Source of the DNA: Anaeromyxobacter oryzae
Lineage (GTDB): Bacteria; Myxococcota; Myxococcia; Myxococcales; Anaeromyxobacteraceae
Length of the DNA stretch: 64,000 bases
Assembly (NCBI RefSeq): GCF_023169945.1
Contig: NZ_AP025591.1
Coordinates: 5,743,501-5,807,500 of the forward strand
Reading direction: 5' to 3'
Both the position numbers and the translations under genes were made by a program. The notes under the pieces are model-generated. The model was not told the origin of the DNA. It was given only the letters and a program-made list of their open reading frames with translations, and searched no databases. Of the stretch, positions 47,200-58,547 are shown piece by piece. Numbering within the stretch: position 1 is the stretch's first letter; each line of letters opens with the position of its first letter.

Positions 47200-47853
47200 A
47201 TGGTGGCGGAGCTCCTCGCGGCGTTCGTCGTCTCGCTCTCGGCGATCTTCTTCGTCGTCGATCCGTTCTCCGCGGTCCCGTTCTTCCTCGCGATGACGCG
47301 GGAGCACGACGCCCGCGAGCGCCGGGCGACCGCGCTCCGCGCGTCGCTGACGGCGGGGGCCGTCCTCGCGGTGTTCGCCATCGCGGGCGAGTGGATCTTC
47401 CGGCTGCTCGGGATCAGCCTCGGCGCGTTCAAGGTCGCGGGCGGCGTCGTCCTGCTCCTCCTCGCGCTCGACATGATCCGCACGCAGCCCTCCCGGACGC
47501 GCATCACCGAGGGCGAGGTCGAGGCGGGCGCGGACAAGGACGACATCGCCATCGTCCCCCTCGCGATGCCCCTCCTCGCGGGGCCCGGCTCCATCGCGAC
47601 CTGCATCGTGCTCATGGCCCGCACGCGGGGCGAGGCGTTCGGGTTCAAGCTCGTGGTGCTCTGCGCGATCGGCGTCACGGCGGTGGCGAGCTTCCTCGTG
47701 CTCGCCGGCGCCGCGCGCACCGAGAAGGTGCTCGGCCGCACGGGCCTCGCGATCCTCGAGCGCGCCGCAGGCCTCCTCCTGGTCGCCGTCGCGATCCAGT
47801 TCATGATGGACGGCCTCTCGGAAGGCTTGCCACGGCTCCTCCGCGGCGCCTAG
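47200..47853 (+). CDS. MarC-family integral membrane protein
   Basis: 217 residues, six hydrophobic helices. The MarC pattern shows in FFVVDPFSAVPFFLAMT, FRLLGISLGAFKVAGGVVLL, ALDMIRTQPSRTR, AIVPLAMPLLAGPGSIATCI and AIQFMMDGLSEGL. No transport substrate is established for the family; the older antibiotic-resistance label is not supported. TATCCT ends 10 bases before the ATG and no Shine-Dalgarno is seen, so transcription may be leaderless here. Confidence 0.9.
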   Translation: MVAELLAAFVVSLSAIFFVVDPFSAVPFFLAMTREHDARERRATALRASLTAGAVLAVFAIAGEWIFRLLGISLGAFKVAGGVVLLLLALDMIRTQPSRTRITEGEVEAGADKDDIAIVPLAMPLLAGPGSIATCIVLMARTRGEAFGFKLVVLCAIGVTAVASFLVLAGAARTEKVLGRTGLAILERAAGLLLVAVAIQFMMDGLSEGLPRLLRGA

Positions 47854-47891
47854 ATACGTCCTCCCAACCCGTCGCCGAACGCGAGGTCGCC

Positions 47892-49019
47892 ATGAACCGC
47901 GTCAAGAACTTCAATGCCGGACCCGCCGCCCTGCCCCTGCCCGCGCTCGAGCGCGCCCGCGACGAGTTCCTCGACTTCGCGAAGAGCGGCATGTGCGTCA
48001 TGGAGCACTCGCACCGCGGGAAGGAGTACGAGGCGGTGCACGACGAGGCGATCGCGCTGCTCCGCGAGCTGCTCGGCGTCCCGGACACGTACGACGTGCT
48101 GTTCGTGCAGGGCGGCGCGTCGCAGCTCTTCGCGCAGCTCCCGATGAACCTCGTCGAGAAGGGCCGGAGCGCGGACTACGTGGTCACCGGCGCCTGGGGC
48201 GAGAAGGCGCTGTCCGAGGCGAAGGCCGCGACCGCGATGCTCGGCGCGTCCGTGCGGGTCGCCGGCACGACCGGCACGGGGGAGGGCAAGGAGAAGAGCT
48301 ACGTCCGCGCGGCGACCGCGAAGGATCTCCAGCTCGCGCCCGACGCGGCGTACGTGCACGTCACGTCCAACGAGACGATCCACGGCGTGGAGTACGACGT
48401 GACGCCCGCCCGGCCGTTCCCCGACACGGGCAAGGTCCCGCTCGTCGCGGACATGTCGTCCGACTTCCTCTGGAAGCCCCTCGACGTCTCGCGCTTCGGC
48501 GTGATCTATGCCGGCGCGCAGAAGAACATCGGCCCGTCCGGCGTGGTCGTCCTCATCGTGCGGAAGGACCTCGTCGCCGCCGGCCGGAAGGACATCCCGA
48601 AGATCTTCCAGCTCCGGACGCCCGCCGAGAACAAGTCGCTCTACAACACGCCGCCCACCTTCGGCATCTACATGGTCCGGAACGTGCTCGCCTGGCTGAA
48701 GGGGCTCGGCGGCCTCCCGGCGATGGAGAAGCGGAACCGCGACAAGGCCGCGAAGCTCTACGGCGTCATCGACGCGAACGCGTCCTTCTACCGGTGCCCG
48801 GTGGAGAAGGAGAGCCGCTCGGTCATGAACGTGGTGTTCCGGCTGCCGTCGGAGGCCGACGAGGAGCGGTTCGTGAAGGAGGCCAAGGCCCAGGGCATGG
48901 TGGGCCTCAAGGGCCACCGGTCCGTGGGCGGCATCCGCGTCTCGGCGTACAACGCCGTCGAGCCCGCCTGGATCGACGCCCTCTGCGAGTTCATGCAGGC
49001 GTTCGCGAAGCGCGGGTAG
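47892..49019 (+). CDS. serC: Phosphoserine aminotransferase
   Basis: 375 residues, normal length. The N-terminus NFNAGPAALPLPALERA is typical of SerC. PLP contacts are in FVQGGASQLFAQLPMN, ADMSSDFLWKPLDVSRFG and the Schiff-base lysine segment YAGAQKNIGPSGV; HRSVGGIRVSAYNAV lies near the C-terminus. The enzyme makes 3-phosphoserine in serine synthesis and takes part in pyridoxal phosphate synthesis in some bacteria. The start is preceded by GCGAGGTCGCC. serA is not adjacent. Confidence 0.95.
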   Translation: MNRVKNFNAGPAALPLPALERARDEFLDFAKSGMCVMEHSHRGKEYEAVHDEAIALLRELLGVPDTYDVLFVQGGASQLFAQLPMNLVEKGRSADYVVTGAWGEKALSEAKAATAMLGASVRVAGTTGTGEGKEKSYVRAATAKDLQLAPDAAYVHVTSNETIHGVEYDVTPARPFPDTGKVPLVADMSSDFLWKPLDVSRFGVIYAGAQKNIGPSGVVVLIVRKDLVAAGRKDIPKIFQLRTPAENKSLYNTPPTFGIYMVRNVLAWLKGLGGLPAMEKRNRDKAAKLYGVIDANASFYRCPVEKESRSVMNVVFRLPSEADEERFVKEAKAQGMVGLKGHRSVGGIRVSAYNAVEPAWIDALCEFMQAFAKRG

Positions 49020-49165
49020 CGCACGGCGCGGAGCCGGGGCGGGACGTCGAGGGCTCGGCCGGGGGTCGCCGTCACCGGTGACCCGAATGGGTGCCGACGC
49101 GTCGCATCTCGCCTCCTCTGCGGTGGGGCTGGCACACTCATCCCCCCACCCCGAGGAGGCTTCGG

Positions 49166-50857
<1,692 letters not shown>

Positions 50858-50876
50858 GCGGCCCCGCGCGGGCGGC

Positions 50877-50903
50877 GAGGCCGGAGCGGCGGCGGCCGGC
50901 CTC
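50877..50903 (+). terminator. Stem-loop after the acyl-CoA synthetase gene
   Basis: Perfect 8-bp arms GAGGCCGG (50877-50884) and CCGGCCTC (50896-50903) with an 11-base loop begin 20 bases after the stop. No T-run follows. It probably separates this gene from the EF-G-like gene. Confidence 0.5.
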
Positions 50904-51128
50904 GGGCAGGCCGCCGCCTGTGGCGCCCGGGGCCGCCGTCCGGCGCGCCGCCCGCCCGGCCCGGCGCCCCGGTGAGGTCACGCACGGGCGCGGCGAAAGA
51001 AGCCGTGGCGCGCCCGGGGGGACCCGGGGCATGCTAGGTCGCGACTCGGCGCCCGGAGTCATCGGGCGGTGAACAGGCCGCGAACCTCACGCCCCGCGCT
51101 CCACCGCGGGCAGCCGGAGAACGACGCC

Positions 51129-53207
51129 ATGGCCAGTCAACGCGTGATCCGCACCTTCTCCATCCTCGGCGCCGACGGCGCGGGGAAGACCGCACTCGTC
51201 GAGGCGCTCCTCCGCGTCGCCGACGCCAAGCGCGCAGCGCCCGACGGCTCGACGGCCCGCCTCGACGCGGAGCCGGAGGAGAAGAAGCGGAACTTCACGC
51301 TGTCGCTGCACCCCGAGAGCTTCGAGGAGGGCGGCCGTTCGTTCCACGTCCTCGACTGCCCCGGCTTCGCGGCGTTCCTCACCGAGGTGGAGTGGGCGCT
51401 GCAGGTCACGGACGCCGCGATCCTCGCGGTCTCGGCGGCGGACGGCGTCCACAACAAGGCGGAGCGTGCCTACGACGTGCTCGCCGAGTCCGGCCGGCCC
51501 GCGCTCGCCGTGATCACCCGCATCGACGGCGACTCCGCCGACTACCAGAAGGCGCTCGCCGACGTGGAGTCGTCGCTGAAGGTGAAGCCGGTCCCGCTCC
51601 AGATCCCGATCCACCCCGGCCCTCGGTGCCGGGGGCTCGTGGACCTCCTCACGATGCGGGCGCACCTGCACGACCCCAAGGGCTTCGCGAGGTTCAGCGA
51701 CGAGGAGATCCCGGGCGACGTGAAGGAGGAGGCGGAGCGGCTCCGGAACGCGCTCGTGGAGGCGGCGGCGGAGTCGGACGACGAGCTGCTCGGGAAGTAC
51801 CTCGAGGGCGGCACGCTCTCGGAGGAGGAGATCGTCCGCGGCATCACCGCCGGAGTCGCCGCGCAGAAGTTCCTCCCCATCGCCGTCGCCTGCGCGAAGA
51901 GCGGCATCGGCGTGCGCGAGCTGCTCGACCTCACCGTGAAGCTGTTCCCCGGCCCGACGACCATCGAGGTGAAGGGCAAGGACCTCCACGGGACCGAGGT
52001 GACCCGGAAGCCGGGAGACGAGGGCGCTCCGTTCTGCGGTCAGGTCTTCAAGACGACGATCGATCACTTCGCCGGCCGCATCGACTACGTGCGCGTCTTC
52101 TCCGGCACCCTCAAGAACGACGCCACGGTCATGAACCCGCGCACGCGGACCGAGGAGCGGATCGCGCACTTCTTCCGGACGGACGGCGCGCAGAACGCGG
52201 AGGTGAAGGAGGCGGCCCCCGGCGACTTCGTGGTGCTCATGAAGCTCAAGGACGCGCACACCGGCGACACGCTGTGCGACCCCGCCGCGCCGATCCTCCT
52301 GCCGGAGTTCAAGCAGCACACGCGTCCCGTGTCGTACGCGGTCCACGCCAAGGGCGGCGACGACAAGGCCGCCGCCGCGCTCCACAAGCTCATCGAGGAG
52401 GACCCCTCCCTCGAGCTGGCCCGATCGCCGGACACCGGCGAGATGCTCCTCCAGGGCATGGGACAGGCCCACATCGAGGTGACCGTCGAGCGCGTGAAGC
52501 GGAAGCACGGCGTGGACATCACGCTCGCGCCGCCCACGCCCGCGTACCTCGAGACCATCACCGCGCCCGCCAAGGCGCAGGGCAAGTTCAAGCGGCAGAC
52601 CGGCGGGCACGGCCAGTACGGCGACGCGCACGTGGAGCTCTACCCGAAGCCGCGCGGCGAGGGCTTCGAGTTCGAGGACGCGATCGTCGGCGGCTCCATC
52701 CCGCGCCAGTTCATCCCCTCGGTCGAGAAGGGCATCCGCGGCGCCCTCGGCGCCGGTCCGCTCGCCGGGTACCCCGTCGTGGACTTCAAGGCGAAGCTGG
52801 TGTTCGGCACCTACCACGACGTCGACAGCTCGGACATGGCCTTCCAGGTCGCGGGCTCGATGGCCTTCAAGAAGGCCGTGCTCGAGGCGCGGCCGATCCT
52901 CCTCGAGCCGATCATGAAGCTCGAGGTCCGCGTGCCGGAGGAGTACGTGGGCGCGGTGATGGGCGATCTGAACAGCCGCCGCGCCAAGGTCCAGGGCATG
53001 GAGCCGCTCGCCCGCGGCGTCCTCGTCCGCGCGCTCTGCCCGCACGCGGAGGCGATGACCTACGACGCGGACCTCCGCTCCCTCACGCAGGGCGTCGGCT
53101 ACTTCACGATGGAGCCGTCGCACTACGATCCCGTCCCGCCGCCCATCGCCCAGAAGATCATCGAGAAGCGGCGCGCCGATGGGAAGGTGAAGGGCATCGA
53201 GGAGTAG
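51129..53207 (+). CDS. Divergent elongation factor G paralogue (EF-G2 type)
   Basis: 692 residues from ATG at 51129 (an earlier in-frame start at 51069 adds no domain). EF-G domain order is kept, but the GTPase motifs are altered: G1 reads GADGAGKT, switch I reads RNFTL, G3 reads DCPGFAAF instead of DTPGHxDF, and G4 reads TRID instead of NKxD. Later domains are well preserved (GKFKRQTGGHGQYGDAHVEL, GSIPRQFIPSVEKGI, EVRVPEEYVGAVMGDLNSRR). Thermus EF-G2 and related paralogues show similar changes. A specialised or stress role in ribosome function is inferred; the str-operon copy is expected elsewhere. Confidence 0.88.
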   Translation: MASQRVIRTFSILGADGAGKTALVEALLRVADAKRAAPDGSTARLDAEPEEKKRNFTLSLHPESFEEGGRSFHVLDCPGFAAFLTEVEWALQVTDAAILAVSAADGVHNKAERAYDVLAESGRPALAVITRIDGDSADYQKALADVESSLKVKPVPLQIPIHPGPRCRGLVDLLTMRAHLHDPKGFARFSDEEIPGDVKEEAERLRNALVEAAAESDDELLGKYLEGGTLSEEEIVRGITAGVAAQKFLPIAVACAKSGIGVRELLDLTVKLFPGPTTIEVKGKDLHGTEVTRKPGDEGAPFCGQVFKTTIDHFAGRIDYVRVFSGTLKNDATVMNPRTRTEERIAHFFRTDGAQNAEVKEAAPGDFVVLMKLKDAHTGDTLCDPAAPILLPEFKQHTRPVSYAVHAKGGDDKAAAALHKLIEEDPSLELARSPDTGEMLLQGMGQAHIEVTVERVKRKHGVDITLAPPTPAYLETITAPAKAQGKFKRQTGGHGQYGDAHVELYPKPRGEGFEFEDAIVGGSIPRQFIPSVEKGIRGALGAGPLAGYPVVDFKAKLVFGTYHDVDSSDMAFQVAGSMAFKKAVLEARPILLEPIMKLEVRVPEEYVGAVMGDLNSRRAKVQGMEPLARGVLVRALCPHAEAMTYDADLRSLTQGVGYFTMEPSHYDPVPPPIAQKIIEKRRADGKVKGIEE

Positions 53208-53302
53208 CGCTCGCCCGCACCGCGGCACTCCGCTCGACCGGGCAAGGGCACGGCGTCGACCGCTGATGCCCACGCGCCGGCTTTGGCATAGGATGTGGCG
53301 CC

Positions 53303-55144
53303 TTGAGCGCCTACCTCCGTCTCCTCCGCTTCGCCCTCCCTTACAAGTGGCGGATCGCGGCAGCCCTCGGCTGCATGCTGGTCCTGTCCGTCGCCACCGC
53401 GGCGTACGTGAACCTCCTCGGGCCCGCGCTCGAGTTCCTCTTCACCGGCAGCTCCGGCGCGGTCGGCAGCCTCGCGAAGTTCGTGCCCTCCTCGTTCGAC
53501 CTCGCCGGGAAGCTCGCCACGGTCGATCGCGGGCAGGTCCTCGCGGTCCTGCCCTTCGTCATCGTGGCGGTCGCGGTGCTGAAGGGGGTGGCCTTCTTCG
53601 GGCAGTACTACCTCATGGGGATGGTCGGCCAGCGCGTCATCGCCGACATCCGCAAGGCGCTCTTCGATCACCTGCTCGTGCTCTCGCCGGGCTTCTACAC
53701 GCGCCGCCACTCGGGGGACATCCTCCAGCGCTTCTCCGCGGACGTGCTCGCGGTGGACATGGCGGTGTCGGGCGCGGTGACGACCTATCTCCGCGACGGC
53801 CTCACCGTCGTGGTGATGTTCGTGAACTGCTTCGTCCTCGACTGGAAGATGTCGCTGGTCGCCTTCGGGGCGGTGCCGATCACGCTGTTCCCCATCGTGC
53901 GCCTCGCGAAGCGGATGAAGCGCGACACCGGCCGCGCGCAGCAGACGGGCGGCGAGCTCGCCGAGATGGTGCAGGAGGCGGTGTCGGGGATGCGCGTGGT
54001 GCAGGCGTACGGCATGCAGCGCTGGGAGTCCACGCGCTTCGCCGGCGCGAACCACCGCTACATCCGGATCATGCGCCGCAACTTCATCACCCGCGGCTTC
54101 TCGTCGCCGCTCATGGAGGTGATGGCGGCCGCGGGCCTCGCGGCCGCGATCTGGTGGGTCGGCGGCCGCATCGTCTCGGGCCAGCTCGAGGCGGCCAAGT
54201 TCTTCTCGTTCGTCGCGGCGATCATGCTGCTGTACCAGCCGGTCAAGCAGCTCGGGCGTCAGGGGCAGGTCGCGATGCAGGGCTCCGCCGCCGGCGACCG
54301 CATCTTCGAGATCCTGGACACGCCGAGCGCGGTGCCGGACACGGGTCGCGCGACGCTGGCGCCGTTCCGCGAGGCGATCCGCTACGAGGCGGTGTCGTTC
54401 TCGTACGGCGACCGGCCCGTCCTGCAGGGCCTCACCCTCGACATCCGCAGGGGGGAGGTCGTCGCCCTCGTCGGAGCGTCCGGCGGCGGGAAGACGACCG
54501 TCGCGAACCTGCTGCCGCGGTTCTGGGATCCGACCGCCGGCCGCATCACCATCGACGGCGTGGACGTGCGGGAGGTGACGCTGGCGAGCCTGCGGGCCCA
54601 GCTCGCGCTGGTCACCCAGGACACGGTCCTCTTCAACGACACGATCCGCGCCAACATCGCGTACGGCCGGCCCGAGATCCCGCACGCCCAGGTGGAGCGC
54701 GCCGCGCGCCTCGCCCAGGCGCACGAGTTCATCTCCGCGCTCCAGCAGGGCTACGACACGCGGGTGGGGGAGAAGGGCGTGCTCCTGTCCGGCGGCCAGC
54801 GGCAGCGGATCGCCATCGCCCGCGCGTTCCTGAAGGAGGCGTCGATCCTCGTCCTCGACGAGGCGACGAGCGCGCTGGACGCGGAGAGCGAGCGCGAGGT
54901 GCAGCGCGCGCTCGACGGCCTCATGTCCGGCGCGGACGGCCACCGCCGGACCACCCTGGTCATCGCCCACCGCCTCTCCACGATCCGCAACGCGGATCGC
55001 ATCGTCGTCCTCTCCGGCGGGCGCGTCGTCGAGATGGGCCGCCACGACGAGCTCGTCGCCCGCGGGGGCGAGTACGCGCGGCTGCACGCGATCTTCGAGG
55101 GAACGGACGGCGCCGAGGTGCGCGCCGCGATGTCGGGCGCATGA
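53303..55144 (+). CDS. MsbA-like lipid ABC exporter
   Basis: 613 residues from TTG; TAGGAT ends 8 bases upstream and no Shine-Dalgarno is seen. Six transmembrane helices (1-310) are fused to an ABC domain with Walker A VGASGGGKTTVANLLPRFWD, Q-loop VTQDTVLF, signature LSGGQRQRIAIARAFLKEA, Walker B ILVLDEATSALD and H-loop VIAHRLSTIRNADRI. The family flips lipid A-core or other lipids across the inner membrane. Its position just before waaA, lpxK and lpxL-type genes supports the MsbA role. The stop overlaps the next ATG (ATGA). Confidence 0.92.
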   Translation: MSAYLRLLRFALPYKWRIAAALGCMLVLSVATAAYVNLLGPALEFLFTGSSGAVGSLAKFVPSSFDLAGKLATVDRGQVLAVLPFVIVAVAVLKGVAFFGQYYLMGMVGQRVIADIRKALFDHLLVLSPGFYTRRHSGDILQRFSADVLAVDMAVSGAVTTYLRDGLTVVVMFVNCFVLDWKMSLVAFGAVPITLFPIVRLAKRMKRDTGRAQQTGGELAEMVQEAVSGMRVVQAYGMQRWESTRFAGANHRYIRIMRRNFITRGFSSPLMEVMAAAGLAAAIWWVGGRIVSGQLEAAKFFSFVAAIMLLYQPVKQLGRQGQVAMQGSAAGDRIFEILDTPSAVPDTGRATLAPFREAIRYEAVSFSYGDRPVLQGLTLDIRRGEVVALVGASGGGKTTVANLLPRFWDPTAGRITIDGVDVREVTLASLRAQLALVTQDTVLFNDTIRANIAYGRPEIPHAQVERAARLAQAHEFISALQQGYDTRVGEKGVLLSGGQRQRIAIARAFLKEASILVLDEATSALDAESEREVQRALDGLMSGADGHRRTTLVIAHRLSTIRNADRIVVLSGGRVVEMGRHDELVARGGEYARLHAIFEGTDGAEVRAAMSGA

Positions 55145-56256
55145 AGCGGATCCTCCTCCTCGCGCTGTTGCTCCTCGCGGGCGCCTGGGTCGCCTTCGGC
55201 CTCTCGGTCCGCCGCGACCGCGCGCTGCGGCGCGACGAGGCCGCGGCGCTCCGGAGCGCGGCGCCGGCGGACGTCCGGGGCGCCTACCACGTGCACACCA
55301 CCGCGAGCGACGGCCGGGGCTCGCTGGCCGAGGTCGTCCGGGCCGCGCGGGAGGCGGGGCTCTCGTTCGTGGTCGTGACCGACCACAACGTCCGCGACCC
55401 GGAGCGGCCCGAGTACGTGGACGGCGTGCTCGTCGTCCCCGCCACCGAGGCCTCGACGCGCTACGGCCACGTGGTCGCGCTCGGGACGCCGCGCGCCCTC
55501 ACCGTCGCCGAGCGCGACGGCGATCCGCTCGGTGCCATCCGCGCCCTCGGCGGCGCGGCCGTCCTCGCGCACCCGTTCCACCCTCGCCGCCCCTTCACCG
55601 GCTGGGGCGCCGGTCCCTGGCGCGGGTTCGAGATCGTCTCGAACGACACGTCGTGGGGCAGGGTGGTCGCGGACCGCTCGGCGGGGAAGGTCGTCGCCGC
55701 CGCCCTCGCGTTCCCCTGGGATCCGCCGCGGGCCGTCCTCGCGCTCGCCGACGATCCCGCGGACGAGCTCGCGCGCTTCGACGCCGAGGTCGCCGCCGCG
55801 CGGGCAACCGGCGAGCGGCGCCGGCCGCCGCGGGTGCTGCTCTGCTCCGCCGACGCGCACGGCTACCCGAGCTACCGCGCCGCCTTCGAGGCGTTCTCGA
55901 TGCACGTCCCGGTCGCGCTCCGGGGCGACGCCGCCGCCGACGCGGCGGCCGTCACCGCGGCGCTCCTGGACGGCAGCGCGGCGTGCGTGTTCGAGGGCGT
56001 CGCGCCCGCGGCGGCGGTGGCGCTCGCGCCGGTGCCCGGCGGAGCGCTCGCCCTCGCGGTCGCGGCGCCCGACCGGACCGGCGCCGCCTACACGCTCCTC
56101 CGGGACGGGGCGCCGATCGGTCGCTTCGAGCCGGACGTCGCCGGCGCGGGCGGCACGTTCCGCTGCCCCGGCCCATGCCCGCCGGGCGACTACCGCGCCG
56201 AGGTGCGGCGCGGTGGGCGCGCGTGGATCTTCACGAACCCGGTCACCATCGAGTAA
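55141..56256 (+). CDS. PHP-domain (CehA/McbA-type) metal-dependent phosphoesterase, membrane-anchored
   Basis: 371 residues. An N-terminal hydrophobic helix (4-20) anchors or exports the protein. The PHP domain (about 47-270) has the metal ligands YHVHTTASDGRGSL, VVVTDHNVRDPE, VLAHPFHPRRPF and CSADAHGYPSY. A C-terminal beta-rich domain (about 285-371) resembles an Ig-like sandwich. Relatives hydrolyse phosphoesters; the substrate is unknown. Translational coupling with the MsbA-like gene and proximity to waaA suggest an envelope role, perhaps on a lipid or sugar phosphate outside the cytoplasm. Confidence 0.85.
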   Translation: MKRILLLALLLLAGAWVAFGLSVRRDRALRRDEAAALRSAAPADVRGAYHVHTTASDGRGSLAEVVRAAREAGLSFVVVTDHNVRDPERPEYVDGVLVVPATEASTRYGHVVALGTPRALTVAERDGDPLGAIRALGGAAVLAHPFHPRRPFTGWGAGPWRGFEIVSNDTSWGRVVADRSAGKVVAAALAFPWDPPRAVLALADDPADELARFDAEVAAARATGERRRPPRVLLCSADAHGYPSYRAAFEAFSMHVPVALRGDAAADAAAVTAALLDGSAACVFEGVAPAAAVALAPVPGGALALAVAAPDRTGAAYTLLRDGAPIGRFEPDVAGAGGTFRCPGPCPPGDYRAEVRRGGRAWIFTNPVTIE

Positions 56257-56271
56257 ACAGGCGGCCGACCC

Positions 56272-57552
56272 GTGCACGTCGTCTACGCCATCGCGAGCTA
56301 CGTCCTCTTCCTGGTGGGCCTCCCGGTCCTCCTCACGCACCCCAAGCTGCGCCACGGCATCGCGCAGCGGCTCGGGTGGTACCGATCGGTCGAGCTCGGG
56401 AAGGGCTCGCCCCGCATCTGGCTGCACGGCGCGAGCGCGGGCGACCTGCTCTCGCTGCAGCCGATGATGAAGGAGCTCAAGGCCCGCCTGCCCGGGTGCT
56501 GCGTCATCGTCACGACCATCACCAACAGCGGCCTGGAGATGGCGCGCAAGAAGCTCGGCGACGTCGCTGACGTGGTCGTGTACGCACCGTACGACCTCCC
56601 CGGCGCGACGCGCCGGGCCGTCGAGGCGCTCCGGCCGGACCTGCTCGTCCTCGAGTACACCGAGATCTGGCCGAACCTCATCCGCTCGGCGGCGAAGGCG
56701 GGCGTCCGGATCGCCCTCACGAACGGCCGCTTCAACCCCGCGAAGGTCTCGCGCTATCGCCTGCTGTTCGGCACGATCGGCAACCCGCTCCGCCGCATCG
56801 ACTGCTTCCTCATGCGCTCCGACGAGGAGGCCGAGCGGGTGCTCGCGCTGGGCGCCGCGCCGGATCGGGTCTGGGTGACCGGGAACACGAAGTTCGACGC
56901 GCTGGTCCTCGACGGCGCCGCCGGCAAGGAGGAGGCCCTCCGCGCGGAGATGGGGCTCGACGCGGCGCGCCCGGTGTTCATGGCCGGCTCGACGCACGAG
57001 GGCGAGGAGGAGCACGTGCTCGCCGTGTACGCGCGGCTCCTCGCCCGCCACCCCGGGCTCCAGCTCGTCATCGCCCCCCGGTACATCGAGCGATCCGGCC
57101 GGATCATGGCGCTCGCCGCGGACGCCGGGCTCTCGGCCCGGCTCCGGAGCGGCGGCGCCGCGGCCGGACCCGCGCAGGTCACGGTGCTCGACACCATCGG
57201 CGAGCTCGCGGTCGCATACCGGCTCGCGACGCTCGTGTTCGTGGGCGGCAGCTTCGTGACGCGCGGTGGCCAGAACGTCCTCGAGCCCGCCGCGCAGGGC
57301 CGCCCGGTGCTGTTCGGGCCGCACATGGAGAACTTCAAGGACTCGGTCCAGGTGCTCCAGGGGAGGGGCGGGCTCCAGGTCGCGACGCCGGACCAGCTCC
57401 TCAAGGTCGCCGACGAGCTCCTCTCGCGGCCGGACCAGCTCGACGAGCTCGGGCAGCTCGCGCGCGGCTCGGTGACCCAGATCCGGGGCGCGAGCGCTCG
57501 CAACGTGGACCACATGCTCTCCATCCTCCCGCGGGGCAAGGCGGCGGCTTGA
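56272..57552 (+). CDS. waaA: Kdo transferase
   Basis: 426 residues from GTG. The N-terminal membrane helix (5-20) is followed by the GT30 pattern: RIWLHGASAGDLLSLQPM, VIVTTITNSGLEMARKK, YAPYDLPGATRRAVEAL, LLVLEYTEIWPNLI, LTNGRFNPAKVSRYRL, VTGNTKFDAL, MAGSTHEGEEEHVLAVY, FVGGSFVTRGGQNVLEPAA and GRPVLFGPHMENFKD. The enzyme adds Kdo to lipid IVA at the inner membrane. Overlaps the heptosyltransferase gene by TTGA. Confidence 0.94.
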   Translation: MHVVYAIASYVLFLVGLPVLLTHPKLRHGIAQRLGWYRSVELGKGSPRIWLHGASAGDLLSLQPMMKELKARLPGCCVIVTTITNSGLEMARKKLGDVADVVVYAPYDLPGATRRAVEALRPDLLVLEYTEIWPNLIRSAAKAGVRIALTNGRFNPAKVSRYRLLFGTIGNPLRRIDCFLMRSDEEAERVLALGAAPDRVWVTGNTKFDALVLDGAAGKEEALRAEMGLDAARPVFMAGSTHEGEEEHVLAVYARLLARHPGLQLVIAPRYIERSGRIMALAADAGLSARLRSGGAAAGPAQVTVLDTIGELAVAYRLATLVFVGGSFVTRGGQNVLEPAAQGRPVLFGPHMENFKDSVQVLQGRGGLQVATPDQLLKVADELLSRPDQLDELGQLARGSVTQIRGASARNVDHMLSILPRGKAAA

Positions 57553-58547
57553 GCGATCCCCAGAACATCCTCGTCATCCGATACAGCGCGCTCGGCGACG
57601 TCGTCCTCGCGACGAGCGTGCTCGAGCCGCTGCGCGCGCGCTTCCCGAAGGCCCGCATCGAGTGGGTCACCGACGCGCTGTACGCGCCGCTCCTCGAGGG
57701 CCTCCCCGTGCTCGCGGCGGTGCACCGGCTCGGCCGGGAGGGCCCGAACGCGGCGCTGCCGCTCGCGGGCCGGCTGCGCGGCCGGTTCGACGTCGTGGTG
57801 GACCTGCAGAACAAGGTGCGGAGCACGCTGGTGGCCCGGGCCGCTGCGCCGCTCCGCACCGCGTTCAAGCGCCGGTCGGCGGTGCGGGCGGTGCTCTCGG
57901 TGTTCGGCGCCGATCCGCCGCTCGTCCGGGCGCACGCGACGCGACTGTACGCCGAGGCGCTGAAGCCGTTCGGCGTCGCCGGGCCGGGGCCGCTCAAGGT
58001 GAACCTCTCGCCGCAGGCCCGGGCGCTCGCGGCCGACGCGCTGCAGGGCGTCGAGGCGCCCGCCGTGGCGCTGGCGCCCGGCGCGCGGTGGGCCACGAAG
58101 CGCTGGCCCGCGGAGCGCTTCGCCGCAGTGGCCGACGCCCTCGCTTCCGACGGCGTCTCGATAGTCCTCTGCGGCGGGCCGGGCGACCGCGACGCGTTCG
58201 CGGCGTTCCGCGCCAGCACCCGCGCGAAGGTCGCGGCGGACCTCTCGTTCCTGCCGCTCGACGCGCTCGCCGCCGCGATCGCCCGCGTGCAGCTCCTCGT
58301 CGCCTGCGACTCGGGGCCGGTCCACCTCGCGACCGCCGTCGGCACGCCCGTCCTCGCGCTGTTCGGCCCGACCTCCGCGACGCGCTGGGGCCCCCCACCG
58401 CCCGGGCGCGCGCTGTCGCTCGGCCTCAAGTGCTCGCCGTGCTCCAACCACGGCGGCGACTACTGCCCCGAAGGCCACCACCGCTGCCTCGCCGACCTCG
58501 CGCCGGAGGCGGTCCTCGCCGCGGCCCGTGAGATGCTCCGCAGATGA
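57549..58547 (+). CDS. Family 9 heptosyltransferase (WaaC/WaaF type)
   Basis: 332 residues from a TTG that overlaps the waaA stop. GT9 motifs are ILVIRYSALGDVVLATSVLEPL at both ends slightly longer than the core RYSALGDVVL, VVVDLQNKVRSTLVA, VALAPGARWATKRWP, IVLCGGPGDRDAFAAF and LLVACDSGPVHLATAVGTPV, with LFGPTSATRWGP. The C-terminus carries CSPCSNHGGDYCP, with four Cys that may bind a metal. It adds an ADP-heptose-derived heptose to the LPS inner core; WaaC or WaaF cannot be told apart here. Overlaps lpxK by ATGA. Confidence 0.9.
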   Translation: MSDPQNILVIRYSALGDVVLATSVLEPLRARFPKARIEWVTDALYAPLLEGLPVLAAVHRLGREGPNAALPLAGRLRGRFDVVVDLQNKVRSTLVARAAAPLRTAFKRRSAVRAVLSVFGADPPLVRAHATRLYAEALKPFGVAGPGPLKVNLSPQARALAADALQGVEAPAVALAPGARWATKRWPAERFAAVADALASDGVSIVLCGGPGDRDAFAAFRASTRAKVAADLSFLPLDALAAAIARVQLLVACDSGPVHLATAVGTPVLALFGPTSATRWGPPPPGRALSLGLKCSPCSNHGGDYCPEGHHRCLADLAPEAVLAAAREMLRR

